A DNA stretch of 64,000 nucleotides, taken from the NCBI GenBank assembly GCA_027257055.1, contig JAPVLO010000073.1, forward strand, positions 8,885,001 to 8,949,000, in the 5' to 3' direction. The notes below the pieces were generated by a model. The model made no database searches. It was not told the DNA's origin and saw only the letters and a list, made by a program, of their open reading frames with translations. The stretch's first letter is position 1. Each line of letters opens with the position of its first letter. Both the position numbers and the translations under genes were made by a program. Shown here piece after piece: positions 11,431-23,656 of this stretch. Source of the stretch: Cephalopachus bancanus (Eukaryota; Chordata; Mammalia; Primates; Tarsiidae).

Positions 11431-13734
11431 TTTTAGTTGCTTGTATAAACTCAGGCTAATTTACAAAATGAAAGGAGAACTTGTAACATTTTGAGTTGAC
11501 AATACAGATCAAATGCAAAATTGGGGGAATTTTGCATGTGAGTAATATTTAAACGATATCTTTCTTTATAATTCTGATTCTTGGCACATGATGAGTTTGA
11601 ATTCTAGGTGCCCTCATGGATGTATAGAATAGTGTGAAAGCAAGAAGGAACCTCAACAAAAACTTGCCTATTTAAATTCCTCAGATAAAATGTCTGAGTC
11701 CCAGAGTGCTCAGCTCACAAAAAAACCCAAGAATAATCATGAAGAATATTGCACATATCTGTCTAGTTTCTGTTTGAATATGATAATCTACTTTCTGTCC
11801 ATCATCTTGTGAGAAGCAAGAAAGTTGTTTTTAGAAAAAACATATACGTATCTCTGTTTATCTGTTGAGTGTCATATACTTTGATGTCAAAATTCAGAAG
11901 ACTCTTTTATAACTTTTTCAAACATAATAAAATGTCTTGATTCATCAGTCATACTAGTAAATTGAATCTGCTATATAGCTTAAAAATCTCTTGCATATCT
12001 TTACTGTAATTGTGCATTCAGAACTTGACAAATATATTTCTGTAACATGGTCTGACAATGTGGCATTATCAATTAAACAGAGGATGCCATTAATTAGTGG
12101 TTAATTCTTTTCATGTTGTTTTCTTGGTAGCAGTCACTGTTTCTACATGACACCATCTCAAGGTGCTCAGTAGATGCTTGGTAAATGATATTATTGACAT
12201 TAATATTTATGAATCTATTTAGATGTTTACTATTTCTCCAAATACAAATGCTTTGTTTATTAATAGTCAAATATTACATATTGTACCAATTATAAAGATA
12301 TTAACTCACTAAAAAGATACTTTGAATGGTAATCATTTTCAGAAATGCTGTTTCTATGTGTTAAAAAGTTCTTAAATAGCAAATAATATTCCATTCAAAT
12401 CAGTGTATAAAAGTTTGTGAAAATGCAGTATCTACCAGGGAAGAGTTAAGGTGAAGTTTGAAAAAACATCCTATTACTTTTAGTTTGAAAAGGAATATAT
12501 ATCTATTATCTTCATAAGGCAAGTAACAGACAGTAAAAGTGAATACATTTTTTTTTTACTTGATGAAGAAACATAGAAAAGATTGATTTTTATCTGAGAC
12601 TTAGGTGACCTCCCTAAGATGTGTATCTGATTTATGAAATTTTTATGCTTATTCAATGCAATTAGAGGTTAAAAACGATTGGGAACCCTGTTGCTCAGTT
12701 AATACTGCTAAAAAATAAATTACAAAGAAAAAACTCTTAGATACAAACTGGCCAAATCTTCAATGGGCAGTTTTATAAGCATGAGAGGAGTGCTCTACTT
12801 TTTATATTCTGCTTTTGATGTTTAGTCATTTTGTCTAAATAGTAGAGTTGGACTAATCAAAAGATGTCCACCCTCCTTCCTTGTCTCTCTTTCTTTCTTT
12901 TTTGAATAGATACAATTATTGGATATACTTTAAAAAACATTTAATTACCATAAAAATGATTGAAATTGTTTTCTTGTGTTTTAATGAAAAAATATCAGAG
13001 TCCAGACAATAAATTTTATGTATTTAAGACAATTTGCCCCATGTGATAAGACCCAAAGGATTCAGATGACTCAATAGTTAAGCAACAATTTTAAAACCTA
13101 AAACAATCTATGAATAAATCCAGCCTAGGATCAACTTAAACTTGCTTTGTAAATCAGTACCCACATTTTATATACAGATTAAAAACCTTGTGATTATGAA
13201 GTGCTGTATTTAACGAGAGATATTACTTGGAGATTCACAAACATATGATGTTCAAAAGATTATGCTCACTGTAAGTTTGCATGTAAAACCTGGTAAGATG
13301 GCATACTGTCAACAAAAAGATCTTGTTGTATGCATTTTCAAATTCTCTTTCTGTGGATGTCCCCAAATCAACTGACTGAAAGACTGTGGTTGCAGCTAGT
13401 CATTTCTTTACTGAAGCATTTACATAAATTAACATTTTAAGGAAAATCTGAATCTACTCAAATAGATGTGGAATTGTGAACAAATTTTCCCTAGCTTAAT
13501 AGTCTAGTAAATGAAGACAAATAATACTATAAATAAGGTATTTAAAATAGTTGTTAAATAATGAATAAGATCATATTTGGATTGTCCAAACTAAGTGGAG
13601 AATCAGTAAAAAACAAAACTTTAACTATCCAGATATGAAATCAGACAATATATTTTTAAATATAGTAGATTATAAATAATACTTCAGTAAGAATATTTAA
13701 TAATATAAAATGTCTTAGTAATTCTCTGTTTCAA
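11431..13734. other. AT-rich DNA, nothing identified
   Basis: About 2.3 kb of low-complexity-leaning, AT-rich sequence. I see no open frame of note, no convincing SINE and no LTR. A short piece near 12155-12195 (AGGTGCTCAGTAGATGCTTGGTAAATG) resembles the 3' end of MIR or L2 but is too short to call. Confidence 0.5.
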
Positions 13735-14050
13735 TGAGTTTGAATTTTTTTTAGATTCACTATATAATTGAGTTCATGGAGTATTTGTTGCTCTGTGTCT
13801 GGCTTATCCACGTCATTGCAAATGACAGGATTTCCTTCTTTTTAAAAGATGAGTAATATTCTATTGTATAATGTACCACATATGCTCTATACATTCATCT
13901 ATTTACAGACACTTTTGATGTTTCCATATCTTGACTATTATAAATGATACTGCAACAAACATGGGAGTGAAGATATCTTTTTGAGATACTGGTTTCATTT
14001 ACTTTGGAATATACTCAGAAGTTGGATTGCTCACTCATAAAGAGGAGATG
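13735..14050 (-). mobile_element. Twin-primed old L1: inverted 5' segment
   Basis: Read on the minus strand this is the region spanning the end of ORF2 and the start of the 3'UTR of an L1M (CACAAATATGTGG…-like stretch, the AATACTCCATGAACTC region, AATCTAAAAAAA at 13743-13754). It abuts 14051 head to head with the next segment, the arrangement made by twin priming. Confidence 0.7.
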
Positions 14051-14300
14051 TTAGCCAAAGGATACAAACTTTCTGTTACAAGATGAATAAATTCTTGTTT
14101 TCTAATATATGGCATGTGATTACAGTTAATAATAATGTATTATTACTTTAAATTTTCTAGAAAAGTAGATCTTAAAAGTTCTCACTACAAAAGGAGTATA
14201 TTAATTGGCTTAATTATGGCAATCATTTCACAATATAATATTTATAGCAAATCATCACCCTTTAAATCTTAAATATATGCATTTTTAATTATAAATTATT
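14051..14300 (+). mobile_element. Twin-primed old L1: non-inverted 3' end
   Basis: TTAGCCAAAGGATACAAACTTTCTGTTA, ACAGTTAATAATAATGTATTATTACTTTAAATTT, TTCTCACTACAAAAGG and AAATATATGCATTTTTAATTATAAATTA are L1M 3'UTR landmarks in plus orientation and follow directly after the inverted segment. The 3' end is split by an Alu. Confidence 0.78.
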
Positions 14301-14591
14301 TTTATTATTTGAATTGGGATCTCACTCTGTTGCCCAGGTTGAAGTGCAGTGGCATCACAGCTCACTGCAGTTTTGACTTCCTGGGTTCAGGCAATCCTTT
14401 CTCCTCAGCCTGCCAAGCGGCTGGATCTACAGGCACGCACCACCACACGGCTAATTTTTTTGATTTTTTTATAGACATAAGGTTTTGCTATGTGGCCTAG
14501 ACGGGTTTCAAACTCCTGGGTTCAAGCAATTCTCCTGCTTTGGCCTCCCAAAGTGTTGGGATTATGGGTGTGAGCTGCCATACCTGACCAG
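14301..14591 (-). mobile_element. Old AluJ-like element
   Basis: Minus-strand Alu dimer with TGTTGCCCAGGTTGAAGTGCAGTGGC, ACTTCCTGGGTTCAGGCAATCC, and CCTCCCAAAGTGTTGGGATTATGGG. It lacks the changes of the young Alus in this window. Imperfect ~25-bp duplications flank it (14274-14300 and 14592-14618, both ATATGC…ATTTTTA…AATTA). They are copies of the L1 3' end, so the Alu entered the L1 tail. Confidence 0.87.
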
Positions 14592-15094
14592 TATATGCCA
14601 TTTTTATTTATCAATTATATGTCAATAATGCTAGCACAAAAAAGATAAAAAGAATTTGACAGTAAAAATGTCACAATTGTTTCATTGCTTGTGTTTGAGT
14701 CCAGCCTTTTATACATCGAAAAGAGAAATACAGTTATGTAAACTTGAATACAAGGTTTTACTGAACTTCCCTGAGCCTGGCTTATTACAAAAAATAAAAG
14801 AACTAGACAAAATGTACTCCAAGATCTCTCCCCTTTCTAAAGGATGCAATTCAGTGCTTCTCTGCTAAGACCTCAGTAAGTTAATATTCAGTATACTTAT
14901 GCATTAAACGAACATTTCCCATCATGAAATAGTACAAACATGAATAAAATTTCTCAAAATTTTTCAAAAGAGGATCTTTTCCATGTAAAGTTTTTCCAAT
15001 TCAAAAGAAGAGCATAACACTGACCCTAACAACCTTGCTGATCTATGTATTAGAATATAAAATTCATGGACGACTGAAAGATGTCAAGATTGAT

Positions 15095-15275
15095 TATAAT
15101 TCCACATTCTAGCCCTGTCATTTTGAGTGTCAGGCAAATCTTTTAACCTTGTGCTGCTTCACTTTCCTCCTCTGCAAAATAGATTTAATAATAATTCCCA
15201 ACCAGTTATCACAGGGTGATTAGAAGACATATTGTGATACCTGGCACAAACAGTTTCTTATTAACTGTCTGAGAA
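15095..15275 (+). mobile_element. MIR SINE fragment
   Basis: CATTCTAGCCCTGTCATTTTG, then AGGCAAATCTTTTAACCTTGTGCTGCTTCACTTTCCTCCTCTGCAAAATAGA, then a tail with TGATACCTGGCACAAACAG. This is the MIR core in plus orientation. Confidence 0.72.
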
Positions 15276-16525
15276 ACACACTGATGAACACATATGTGCA
15301 TAAGGGAAAAAGAGCAAGGCAGTGTGCAAGTAATGTGTCTAAATATTTATCTGAGGATTTTTTAAATGCTTAGCTAGATCACAACGCTACTTCAGATCTG
15401 CTGAAGTCCTTTTGAACAGATTTTCTCTTAATTTTATTTTTGAAGTAACAGCTAGAGATCCCTGATAGAACTACCCGGTGGCTGCATGCCCACACAGCTC
15501 CAGGGAACATCTTGTTTCTTCCAACTTGCATGTGGAACTATGTGCTTAAGTGTAGAATTCCGAGATTTATAACTGAGCTTAATATGCGTATACCTATGTT
15601 CTTAAAAAGGTAATTAATCTCTTGATTTTTACAGTCTCAGTATACATACATATATGCACATTTACTTGGCTTAAAAATTTGAAAGTGTGTGTCAAGAGCT
15701 GAAGGGTCTAAGATTTTATCCTATTTGAAAACTAATCAATTAGTCTTTTCGAGTTTCATGGGTGTTATCAGAAGACATACGACCCCTGGGTCAGAAACCA
15801 AAAAATGTTTTTATGGCACAAAAGGCAGCATGAACTTTACGTTCACATTGTTTCTCCTTGTCTTCACGTCCTACAGAAGTGTCACAAAGGCAGGCCCAGG
15901 TGAATGCTGTGCACACAAAAAGTTTACGTCACAGTTGAGGAACCCCAAACTTCTGTTAGGGAATTGCAGACAATTCTGCTTCACTTTTATCCCAGTGGAA
16001 GCCATTGTCTCTGTCTTTCAAGGCTGTTCACTATTCAAACACCCTTGAAAAAAATAGCTGAAAAAGAAAACCTGTTAATGCTCACATTTCCAAAGTGTGC
16101 AGAAACACAAGAGTACCATTGAGAATTGAATTGGAAGAGTAGTTTGCAGGCACAATGTACTTCATTTCTAAATACTTCAATGTGTTTCTCCTATGAGTGT
16201 GGACATTTTCCCACGTGGGTGCATAACCATTTTCATTCCTGTGGAAGTGATCATTAGCAATTAACTTTTTCTTTATTGTCTGCTCACTTTCCTCTTAGGC
16301 CAGAATGTTAGTATCTTTGGATCATGCAAGTATGTACGATAGTAACTGATTTACTCGTTCGCTAGTGTTCTATTTAGAGTTCTTTAGTGAGAAGCAGTTA
16401 TTTGCAAATATACGTAAGTTCTCCATTGCATCCTATGGGATCATGTGAAAGGATTGAACAGTCAAAATTTATTTTTTTTTAGAGAAGACAAATATGTGGG
16501 ATACTGAAACATAGCTGCAAATACA
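15276..16525. other. Unassigned DNA
   Basis: No recognisable repeat. The longest plus frame (15689-16048, 119 codons) has no domain that I recognise and no supporting splice or promoter context; I treat it as a chance frame. Confidence 0.45.
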
Positions 16526-16760
16526 ATAATAGCAACAATAATAATAGCTGGCACTCAAAAGTTATTATTATGTACTAGGCACTATGCCAAAAGTTTTACA
16601 TCATTTATTTAGTTAATTCTTATAGCAATTCCATAAAGTTTTCATAGATGGAAAAAAATGAAGTAACTCCCTCAAGGTCAGTGGTTAAATGGCAAAACCA
16701 GGACCTGATCCCAGGTCTGCATATTCTAAAGCTCATATTCTTAACCACTGTTAGATATTA
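16526..16760 (-). mobile_element. MIR SINE
   Basis: AATAATAATAGCTGGCACTC, TATGTACTAGGCACTATGCCAAAAG, CATAGATGGAAAAAAATGAAGTAACTCCCTCAAGGTCA, GACCTGATCCCAGGTCTGCA and AGCTCATATTCTTAACCACTG appear in the order of the MIR reverse complement over its near full length. Confidence 0.88.
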
Positions 16761-16964
16761 GACCATCCACTTCTGCTGGGGTGAGCTTTGTCTGTGTGAG
16801 CTTGCTTGTGCTCCATTACCACAAATCATTTCCACAAAGCTGTCCATTCTTTGAAGGTGGGGCTATCTATCTCTTGGCTCGGTAGCTTTCTGCACCATTT
16901 GGAAGCATAACTATTTTCAAGACTAACAAGAGAGAGGTTATGTGATATCAGAAGATACTGTTTC

Positions 16965-17145
16965 CAAGTTATTAGAACACCTGGAATCAGACCTAGCAAA
17001 ATTCAAATCTCAGTTTATCACTTGACTCGTGTGGGACTTGGATAGGTCAGCTAACCTCTGCATGATCACTCTTGTGATCAAATGTGGATGACAATGACAT
17101 ATCTGGCCTAGATCAGTCAGTGCTCAAAAAAATGTTGATAATTCT
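16965..17145 (+). mobile_element. MIR SINE fragment
   Basis: CACCTGGAATCAGACCTAGC, ATTCAAATCTCAGTTTATCACTTGACTCGTGTGGGACTTGGATAGGTCAGCTAACCTCTGCATGATC follow the MIR plus consensus (…CTGGCTCTGCCACTTACTAGCTGTGTGACC…). Confidence 0.72.
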
Positions 17146-18475
17146 TTACTCAGTACCTCCTAATGGGAGTACCTACATTAGCTTCCTTTCCTCAGAGGAG
17201 AGTGAGAACAGCAAGAGCTACTTAAGCCTAGGGCTGCTGAGGTTGCTCTGGTCTCCGGAAACATGATACACACTCCAGAAGAGTAAGGATCACGTTTAGC
17301 CTGTTCTTGGCTCCCTTCAGGCAGCATTAATGACAAGCAAAAACTGCAGATATGTAACAACATTATTTATTGGCTGAACTGCTCTGACCCGACTCAATGG
17401 GCAAATCGGCTGGAGTCCAGTGCTCAGAAGTGTTCCTGATAACACTGACTCAAACATTCCTTCCTCGTGACTTTATTCTTTTTCTGTTACATACCTTTAA
17501 TAAACTCCCTGCACACATGTCCCCTCTGCCCTCTGATTTTGTGGGTGGACGAAGCTCACAGCTTACTATGTCTCTGATTGCTGTTCACATCATTTGCCTG
17601 ACACATGCCTCATAATGCCACAACCATACAATTCTGGAAGTAAAGCAGAGGCTCCCACTGCCAGTGCAAGTGAGAGTGGGGCATGGACAGTGTAATTCCA
17701 ACTTGACCCCCTGGTCAACTGTGTTCTGGGCTTTCCCTGCTTTTATAATCGATCAGTTCTACATACTTACAATTATTAACATTAAAGTCAGGTAAAAACG
17801 TCCTTATCTGCCCAATGCTATGTATTTTTTTTTTTTGACTTTCTTGCTTTTAATACTCAGGGATAGCTTCCCTTGAAGACTATTTCATTTAGGATGATTT
17901 CAATCACTATTGGCAACCAAGGATCGTGGAAAGTATCTCCTCAAAGAATAATCTCTTAATAGAGATTATTAGAGCTTATTGTTGTTCATGATTAGTTGAA
18001 GAATTCACAATGATTAATCCAAAACTTGGGGCGACTCATGTCTTCTTTCAATTGTGGTATCCTTTCAATATTCTTGAAAATTGGATGAGGAATTCTTTCC
18101 TAAATAACCACATTTTAGAACTTCATGAATTCACCCTGAGATTCTAAAACACATTAGGCCAATGGAGTATAAAACACTCATCAACACTAATTTCCTAAAG
18201 TAACTTCAATTACAAATATACTTGATATGCATTTGATTATTTGGATTCCAGTTGTAGATTTTTGATAAGAGAGTAGAAAGAAATGGTAAAAATTTGGAAG
18301 TAAAAATGTGACCATCTACTCTGATAGCTTTAAACATATTTTAGCCATATATTTATCTGTTCAAACTAAATGTGTTATATAGAAGTCCAATAGAAAAAAA
18401 AATTTTAAAAAGAGGCACTCAAATTTAAATGGGATAGCTATAGCTTTGGTGGGGACCAGCTCCTACCCCATACTA
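17146..18475. other. Unassigned AT-rich DNA
   Basis: No repeat family or coding signal recognised. Short open frames at 17084-17266 and 17397-17615 have no recognisable domain. Confidence 0.45.
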
Positions 18476-18498
18476 AAAAAAAAAAAAAAAAAAAAAAT
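18476..18498 (+). repeat. Poly(A) tract without a recognisable SINE body
   Basis: About 22 A residues follow GGGGACCAGCTCCTACCCCATACT. The short GC-richer segment upstream is too small to name. It may be the 3' end of a processed or SINE-like insertion, or a simple A tract. Confidence 0.5.
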
Positions 18499-18545
18499 CA
18501 AAGAATTCCCATGATTCCAGGGAGAAGAATTTGGAAACTCTTGAT

Positions 18546-18690
18546 TTAAGTCAATCCTCTCAGTTCAATTATAATTCACCAAATATTTATTGAGTACCTC
18601 ACTCTGCTAAGTGCTTAACATACAAAAGTGACTATGGTCCCAGCCTCCAAGAGGATTACATTCTAGAGAGGAATAATTTCATATTTTAAT
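18546..18690 (+). repeat. Ancient interspersed repeat fragment
   Basis: CACCAAATATTTATTGAGTACCTCACTCTGCTAAGTGCTTAACATAC followed by CAAGAGGATTACATTCTAGAGAGGAATAA is a widespread mammalian repeat motif (…TATTTATTGAGCACCTACTATGTGCCAGGCACTG…). I do not assign the family. Confidence 0.55.
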
Positions 18691-18821
18691 TTAGTGTGGT
18701 CCATGTTTTGATAAAAGTTTGCTTAGGGCACTGCAGACGGACTTGGAGTCTGGGAGTTGTGAGAAAGGGCTTCTGTAGAAATTGACCTGTGAAAGAAGAG
18801 GGCACATAACTTCAATAAGAG

Positions 18822-18890
18822 TACCTAAACTTTACCTGCAAGATGACTACTTATGTACCTTGAATTGTATCCCACATCTTTAAAATAAAA
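18822..18890 (+). mobile_element. L1 3'UTR end fragment (about 70 bp)
   Basis: ACCTAAACTTTACCTGCAAGATGACTACTTATGTACCTTGAATTGTATCCCACATC followed by TTTAAAATAAAAAAAAAAG is the 3' end of the lineage-specific L1 seen at 7600-7680, 60860-60925 and 62320-62396. Confidence 0.7.
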
Positions 18891-19098
18891 AAAAAAGACA
18901 TTGATCTGATGGCTGACTGGTCAGAATAAAACCACACTGGACACATAAACAGGAAGTGGAATCTAATTGCTATAGAGTTAACTTAAGTTTTGGGGTCAGG
19001 CTGACTGAGTTTCACTACCAGTTTGCCATTTACCAAGTAGGTCAACTTGGGCTAGAGAGATGTGACTTTAGTCCTTTTACTTGCAAAATGATGAGCAA

Positions 19099-19372
19099 GC
19101 TGGGCTCCGTGGTTCAGCCTGTAATCCCGCGCCTTGGGAGGCTGAGGTGAGTGGATTGCCTGAGCCCACGGGTTTGAGACCCGCCTGGGCAGCGAGACCT
19201 CATCTCTACAATAAATAAAAAAAAAATCAGCCGGGCGTGGTAGCGCATGCCTGTAATTCCAGCTACTCGGAAGGCTGAGGTGGAAGAATCGCTGGAGCCC
19301 AGCGGGTCTAGGCTGTGGTGGCCGGGAGCGACCACTGCATTCCAGTCTGGGTGACAGAGTGAGACTCCAACT

Positions 19373-19404
<32 letters not shown>
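19099..19404 (+). mobile_element. Lineage-specific Alu, full length
   Basis: Alu dimer starting GCTGGGCTCCGTGGTTCAGCC, with a B-box hairpin (ACGGGTTTGAGACCCGC), the short linker GGGCAGCGAGACCTCATC, the middle ATAAATAAAAAAAAAATCAGCC, the right arm TGGTGGCCGGGAGCGACCACTGC and a 33-A tail. It is flanked by an 11-bp TSD, ATGATGAGCAA, at 19088-19098 and 19405-19415. The pure long tail and exact TSD suggest a fairly recent insertion. Confidence 0.95.
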
Positions 19405-19405
<1 letters not shown>

Positions 19406-19415
19406 TGATGAGCAA

Positions 19416-21223
19416 ACTTAATTCAGGGCTTTCCAAATACTAAACAAGATAACATGTACAGTGCTGAGTCGGACGCCCAAGACAGGGTAGGTGTGTGAAA
19501 ACTTTTCTATCCTTTTATTCCCTTCCTGCCTCAAGCCCTTGATTTTAGGTGAAAGACTAGTTCCTAGGCATAGTGCCTCTGAAGAGAAGGCTATACTTTC
19601 TTAAAAATATCTTTAAGGTACTGCTATTTCAAAATTCGCCATTTTATGCCCTTTGGGGCAAAGAACAAATGCTTCAAAGAGTACAGGCTTTTGGCATAGC
19701 TACTGACACAGCAGAAAAGCTTTTTAGCATTTAACATCTTTTACCTTCCCTCTAAGCTTGGGTTGTTGGAGAATATGGCTGATGTCATGAGTCATTTCTG
19801 CAATATTTTCCCCTATAATTTGAGAGGCACATAAATTCAGGAGCAAAGGTTATCCATAATAAAAAGAAGTGGTAATTGGTACACTCACACATGCCATTAT
19901 TGCTTAATGTGCTTTAACTGTGAAAGCTACACATCTTTCATTACAGGGCACTTTTACTTCCTTAATTATATATTTTAATCATATCTGAAATAAATGAAAC
20001 CATTGAATTGCTATAACTTTTATTTTTAAATAAACTATTCAGAAGTAGATAACAGGTTGATGTAATAGGCTGTGTTTCAAACTGGAACAGTTGTCTTTTT
20101 CTTTTCAGTTATTCTAAATTTATTACCATGACTGAAAATAAAATTCTACAAAGGAAACTTCTCTTTATCTCTGTGTGTAGAGAAGGTGATTAATATTTTC
20201 ATGTTACTACTTTTCACGTTTCTTATGAGTGACTGATGAGGATTTCATTTGCTGTTACTTTTCCCCCCAGATCCTATCAATTTGATGTAGATGTTGAAAG
20301 ATGCCCCTAGCTATATTATAATTGTTTCCCTTCAACCATTCCGCCTTCAGGTTTCTGTGCGTGTCCTTATTAAATACCATGTTTGTAGAAGTAAACTTAC
20401 CATTCCGATTTTCCACTATGATTTTACTAGCCAGGTTCTTCATCATTCATTATCATCTACCAAACATGCTTCAAGCTTTTCATTTGAATCCAATGATGCT
20501 TGCTCAGGGGAAGAGTAAATGAACCTACCGCTTTAGAGGGATTTGACTTTGTATGGCGCGTGATTTCTTCTTTTGTGTTTTTCAGAAGGAAACAACCTGT
20601 TCTGTGGGGAATAGCCAGTTAGATTTTAATTTTCACCTCTTCCCAGAATGCCTGGAAATTCATACCGCTTCACCCCAGTTTTCTTAGCTATATTTTAAAA
20701 CCAGGCTTAAGAAAATTCCTTGTTTGCATTTCCATTTCTGCTTCTATTATCTGACCTAAATGATACAGAATAATATCCTAAGTGACTGTACTCTCGGGTT
20801 CATTTCACAATAGACTTCATTTAGCATCCAGTCCAATGAGATTTCAGAACTTTAAAAATATTGATCTGGATCATGCAAAAACAACAAATTGAGCTTATTC
20901 CAGTTCATTCCAGGAAACATAGCGCCTAAGCCTAAGTGGGCAACAAAATACCTGATTATGGTAAATGCATATTTTGTGAATAATTCACAAACACTGTCAA
21001 AGTAAAGACAGATAAACATTCTGATGAAAACATCTGTTCATTCAAAATGATTCTCATTCCTTTATAATTCCCTCTAGGGACTGTTCAGAGCACTAGATTA
21101 ATGTATTTCTTGATTGTCCGACATTTTCTCACAGCAAAATTGCTATCCAGACTTGAAGAGTTCACAAGTAAGTATTCTACACTCAAAGAAATAGTTAATT
21201 AGCTCTTCTCATGTAGTTTGTTT
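19416..21223. other. Unassigned DNA between Alu and L1
   Basis: About 1.8 kb without a recognisable repeat. Overlapping short frames on both strands at 20255-20522 carry no identifiable domain. Confidence 0.45.
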
Positions 21224-21233
21224 CACTAAATTA

Positions 21234-23296
21234 AAAAAAAATTTTATTTTAAGGATGTGGGGTACAATTCAGGATTAGTTATATAAATGTTGATTATGCA
21301 TGTGTCCTTGTTGATAAGGTGTGCCCCTTCCTCCCCTAGCAGTTTCCTTCAATTGCCAATCTCACACCCCTCCCCTGGCAGTTTCCCATTACTGCCAATC
21401 CCTTTCTTATAGTATTATGATCATTGTTCAAGGTCCACTTACGAGTGAGAACATATGGTAATCTGTTTTTTGTTTCTGTGATAATCACTGAGTATGATCG
21501 ACTCTAAATCCTTCCAAGTTGCTGCGAAGTTTATATGTTTGCCCTTTATGGCTGCATAATATTCCATTGTGTATATGTACCACATTTTTTTTATCTATCC
21601 AGCTTCAATGGCCAACATGGTTGGTTCCATGTTTTTGCTACTGTGACTAGAGCTGCAACTAACATACATGTGCAGGTATCTTTTTTATAGAATGATATGA
21701 GTTCCTCCGGGTATATTCCCAATAGGGGAATTGCTGAGTCATATGGTAGGTCAATTTCTAGTTCTTTCAGATACCGCCATACTGTCTTCCAAAGAGGATG
21801 CACTAGTTTGCATTCCCACCAGCAGTGTAGAAGCGTTCCTTTTTCTCCACATCCTCACCAGCATCTATTGTTGTTTGTTTTATTAATGATGGCCATTCTT
21901 ACTGGGATTAGGTGGTATCTCGTGGTTTTGATTTGCATTTCTCTGATGACAAGTGAGGCTGAACCCTTTTTCACGTGTCTGTTGGCTACCCGTATATCTT
22001 CTTTTGAGAAGTGTTTATTCATGTCTTTTGCCCACTTTTTAATGGGGCTGTTTGTTTTTTTTCTTTCAGCACGTTTGAGTTCCTTGTAGATCCTAGATGT
22101 TAGGCCTTTGTCAGATATACATTTGGCAAATATTATTTCCCATTCTGTGGGCTATCTCCCTGTTCTCTTGATGGTTTCTTTTTCTTTGCAGAAGCTTGTC
22201 AATTTGATGAGGTCCCACTTGTCTATCTTATCTCTTATAGTATGGACACTTAGGGTTCTGATCAGGAATTGGTTGCCAGTTCTAGTTTCCATAAGGATAT
22301 CTCCTGCGTTTTCTAAGATTCTTATAGTTTGAGAATTTATGTTTAGGTCTTTGATCCATTTAGAGTTAATTTTTGTGTATGGTGATAGGTAGTGGTCTGT
22401 TTCAATCTTCTGAATGTGATCAGGCTATTTCACCAGCACCATTTACTGAATAGGTTCTCCTCTCCCCAGTGGTTGTTGTTGGAGGCTTTGTCAAAGATGA
22501 GATGGTTGAGAAATTGCGGCTTTGCTTCTGGAATCTCTATCCTGTTCCATTGGTCAATGTGCCAGTTCTTGTACCAATACCAGGCTGTTTTGATTACAGC
22601 CTTATAGTAAAGTTTGAAGTCTGTAAGTGTGATACCTCCTACTTTGTTTCTTTTGTTAAGAATTGTTTTGGCTACTTTTGATCATTTATGTTTTCATATG
22701 AAAATCAATATTGTCATTTTCAGGCCTGAGAAGAATGATACTGTTAATTTAATGGGTATTGCATTGAATCTGGACATTTTAACAATGTTGATTCTTCCTA
22801 TCCATGAGCATGGAATATTTTTGCATTTGTTTGTGTCTTTTGGATTTCTTTGAGCAGAGTTTTGTAGTTCTCATTGTAAAGGTCTTTGACTTCTCAGGCT
22901 AGAAAATGCCAAGGTATTAAATTTTTTGTGTGGCTATTGTGAATAGGATTGTGTTTTTTATTTGGGTCTCTGCCTGCTTGTTGTTGGTATATAGGAATGC
23001 AACTGTCTTTTGCACATTTATTTTGTACCCTCAGACTTTGCCAAGGTCCTTTATCAGTGCAAGCAGATTTTGGGCAGATTCTCCTGGATTTTCAAGGTTT
23101 AGGATCATATAATAAGCAAAAAGGGATAACTTAACTTCCTCTTTTCCTATTTGGATACCCCTGCTTTCCTTCTCTTGTCTAATTGCCCTAGCTAGGACTT
23201 CCAACACAATGTTGAACAAGAGGGGTGAGAGTGGGCAGCCTTGTCTTGTTCCAGTTTTCAGGGAAAATGTTTCCAGTTTCTGTCCATTTGGTGCTC
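21234..23296 (-). mobile_element. 5'-truncated L1 (ORF2 RT domain to 3'UTR)
   Basis: Read on the minus strand it begins in the reverse transcriptase and runs to the 3' end. It includes [35 protein letters not shown] and the C-terminal segment [33 protein letters not shown]. The catalytic FADD is FAYY (23108-23119). The 3'UTR is at 21240-21440. A perfect 10-bp TSD, CACTAAATTA, occurs at 21224-21233 and 23297-23306. The frame is broken; the length of ~2.06 kb is about a third of a full L1. Confidence 0.94.
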
Positions 23297-23351
23297 CACT
23301 AAATTATTATTGTTATGTGCTTGCTGCAAGCATAGGTAAAAGTCAACAAAG

Positions 23352-23644
23352 GCTGGGCTCGGTGGTTCAGCCTGTAATCCTGCATTTTGGGAGGCTGAGG
23401 TGAGTGGATTGCCTGAGCCTGTGGGTTCGAGACCCACCAGGGCAACTTGGTGAGACCTCATCTCTACAATAAATCAAAAAAATTAGCTGGGCGTGGTAGT
23501 GCATGCCTGTATTTCCAGCTACTTGGAAGGCTGAGGCGGAAGGATCGCCGGAGCCCAGCAGGTTAAGGCTGCGGTGGCCGGGAGCGGCCACTGCACTCCA
23601 GTCTGGGTGACAGAGTGAGACTCCAACTCAAAAAAAAAAAAAAA
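23352..23644 (+). mobile_element. Lineage-specific Alu, longer-linker form
   Basis: Starts GCTGGGCTCGGTGGTTCAGCC. The B-box stem is GTGGGTTCGAGACCCAC and the linker reads GGGCAACTTGGTGAGACCTCATC, retaining bases lost in most other copies here. The right arm has GGTGGCCGGGAGCGGCCACTGC. TSD AAGTCAACAAAG (23340-23351) recurs as AAGTCAATAAAG (23645-23656). Confidence 0.94.
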
Positions 23645-23656
23645 AAGTCAATAAAG

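Noticed and set aside
15689..16048. 119-codon open frame with a hydrophobic stretch
   Set aside because: No recognisable domain, no conservation evidence and AT-rich intergenic context.
19052..19375. Repeated [32 protein letters not shown] frames here and at 26071, 26467, 37647, 39741, 41740 and 44625
   Set aside because: All are translations of the antisense strand of the Alu copies; the shared protein wording reflects the shared SINE, not a gene family.
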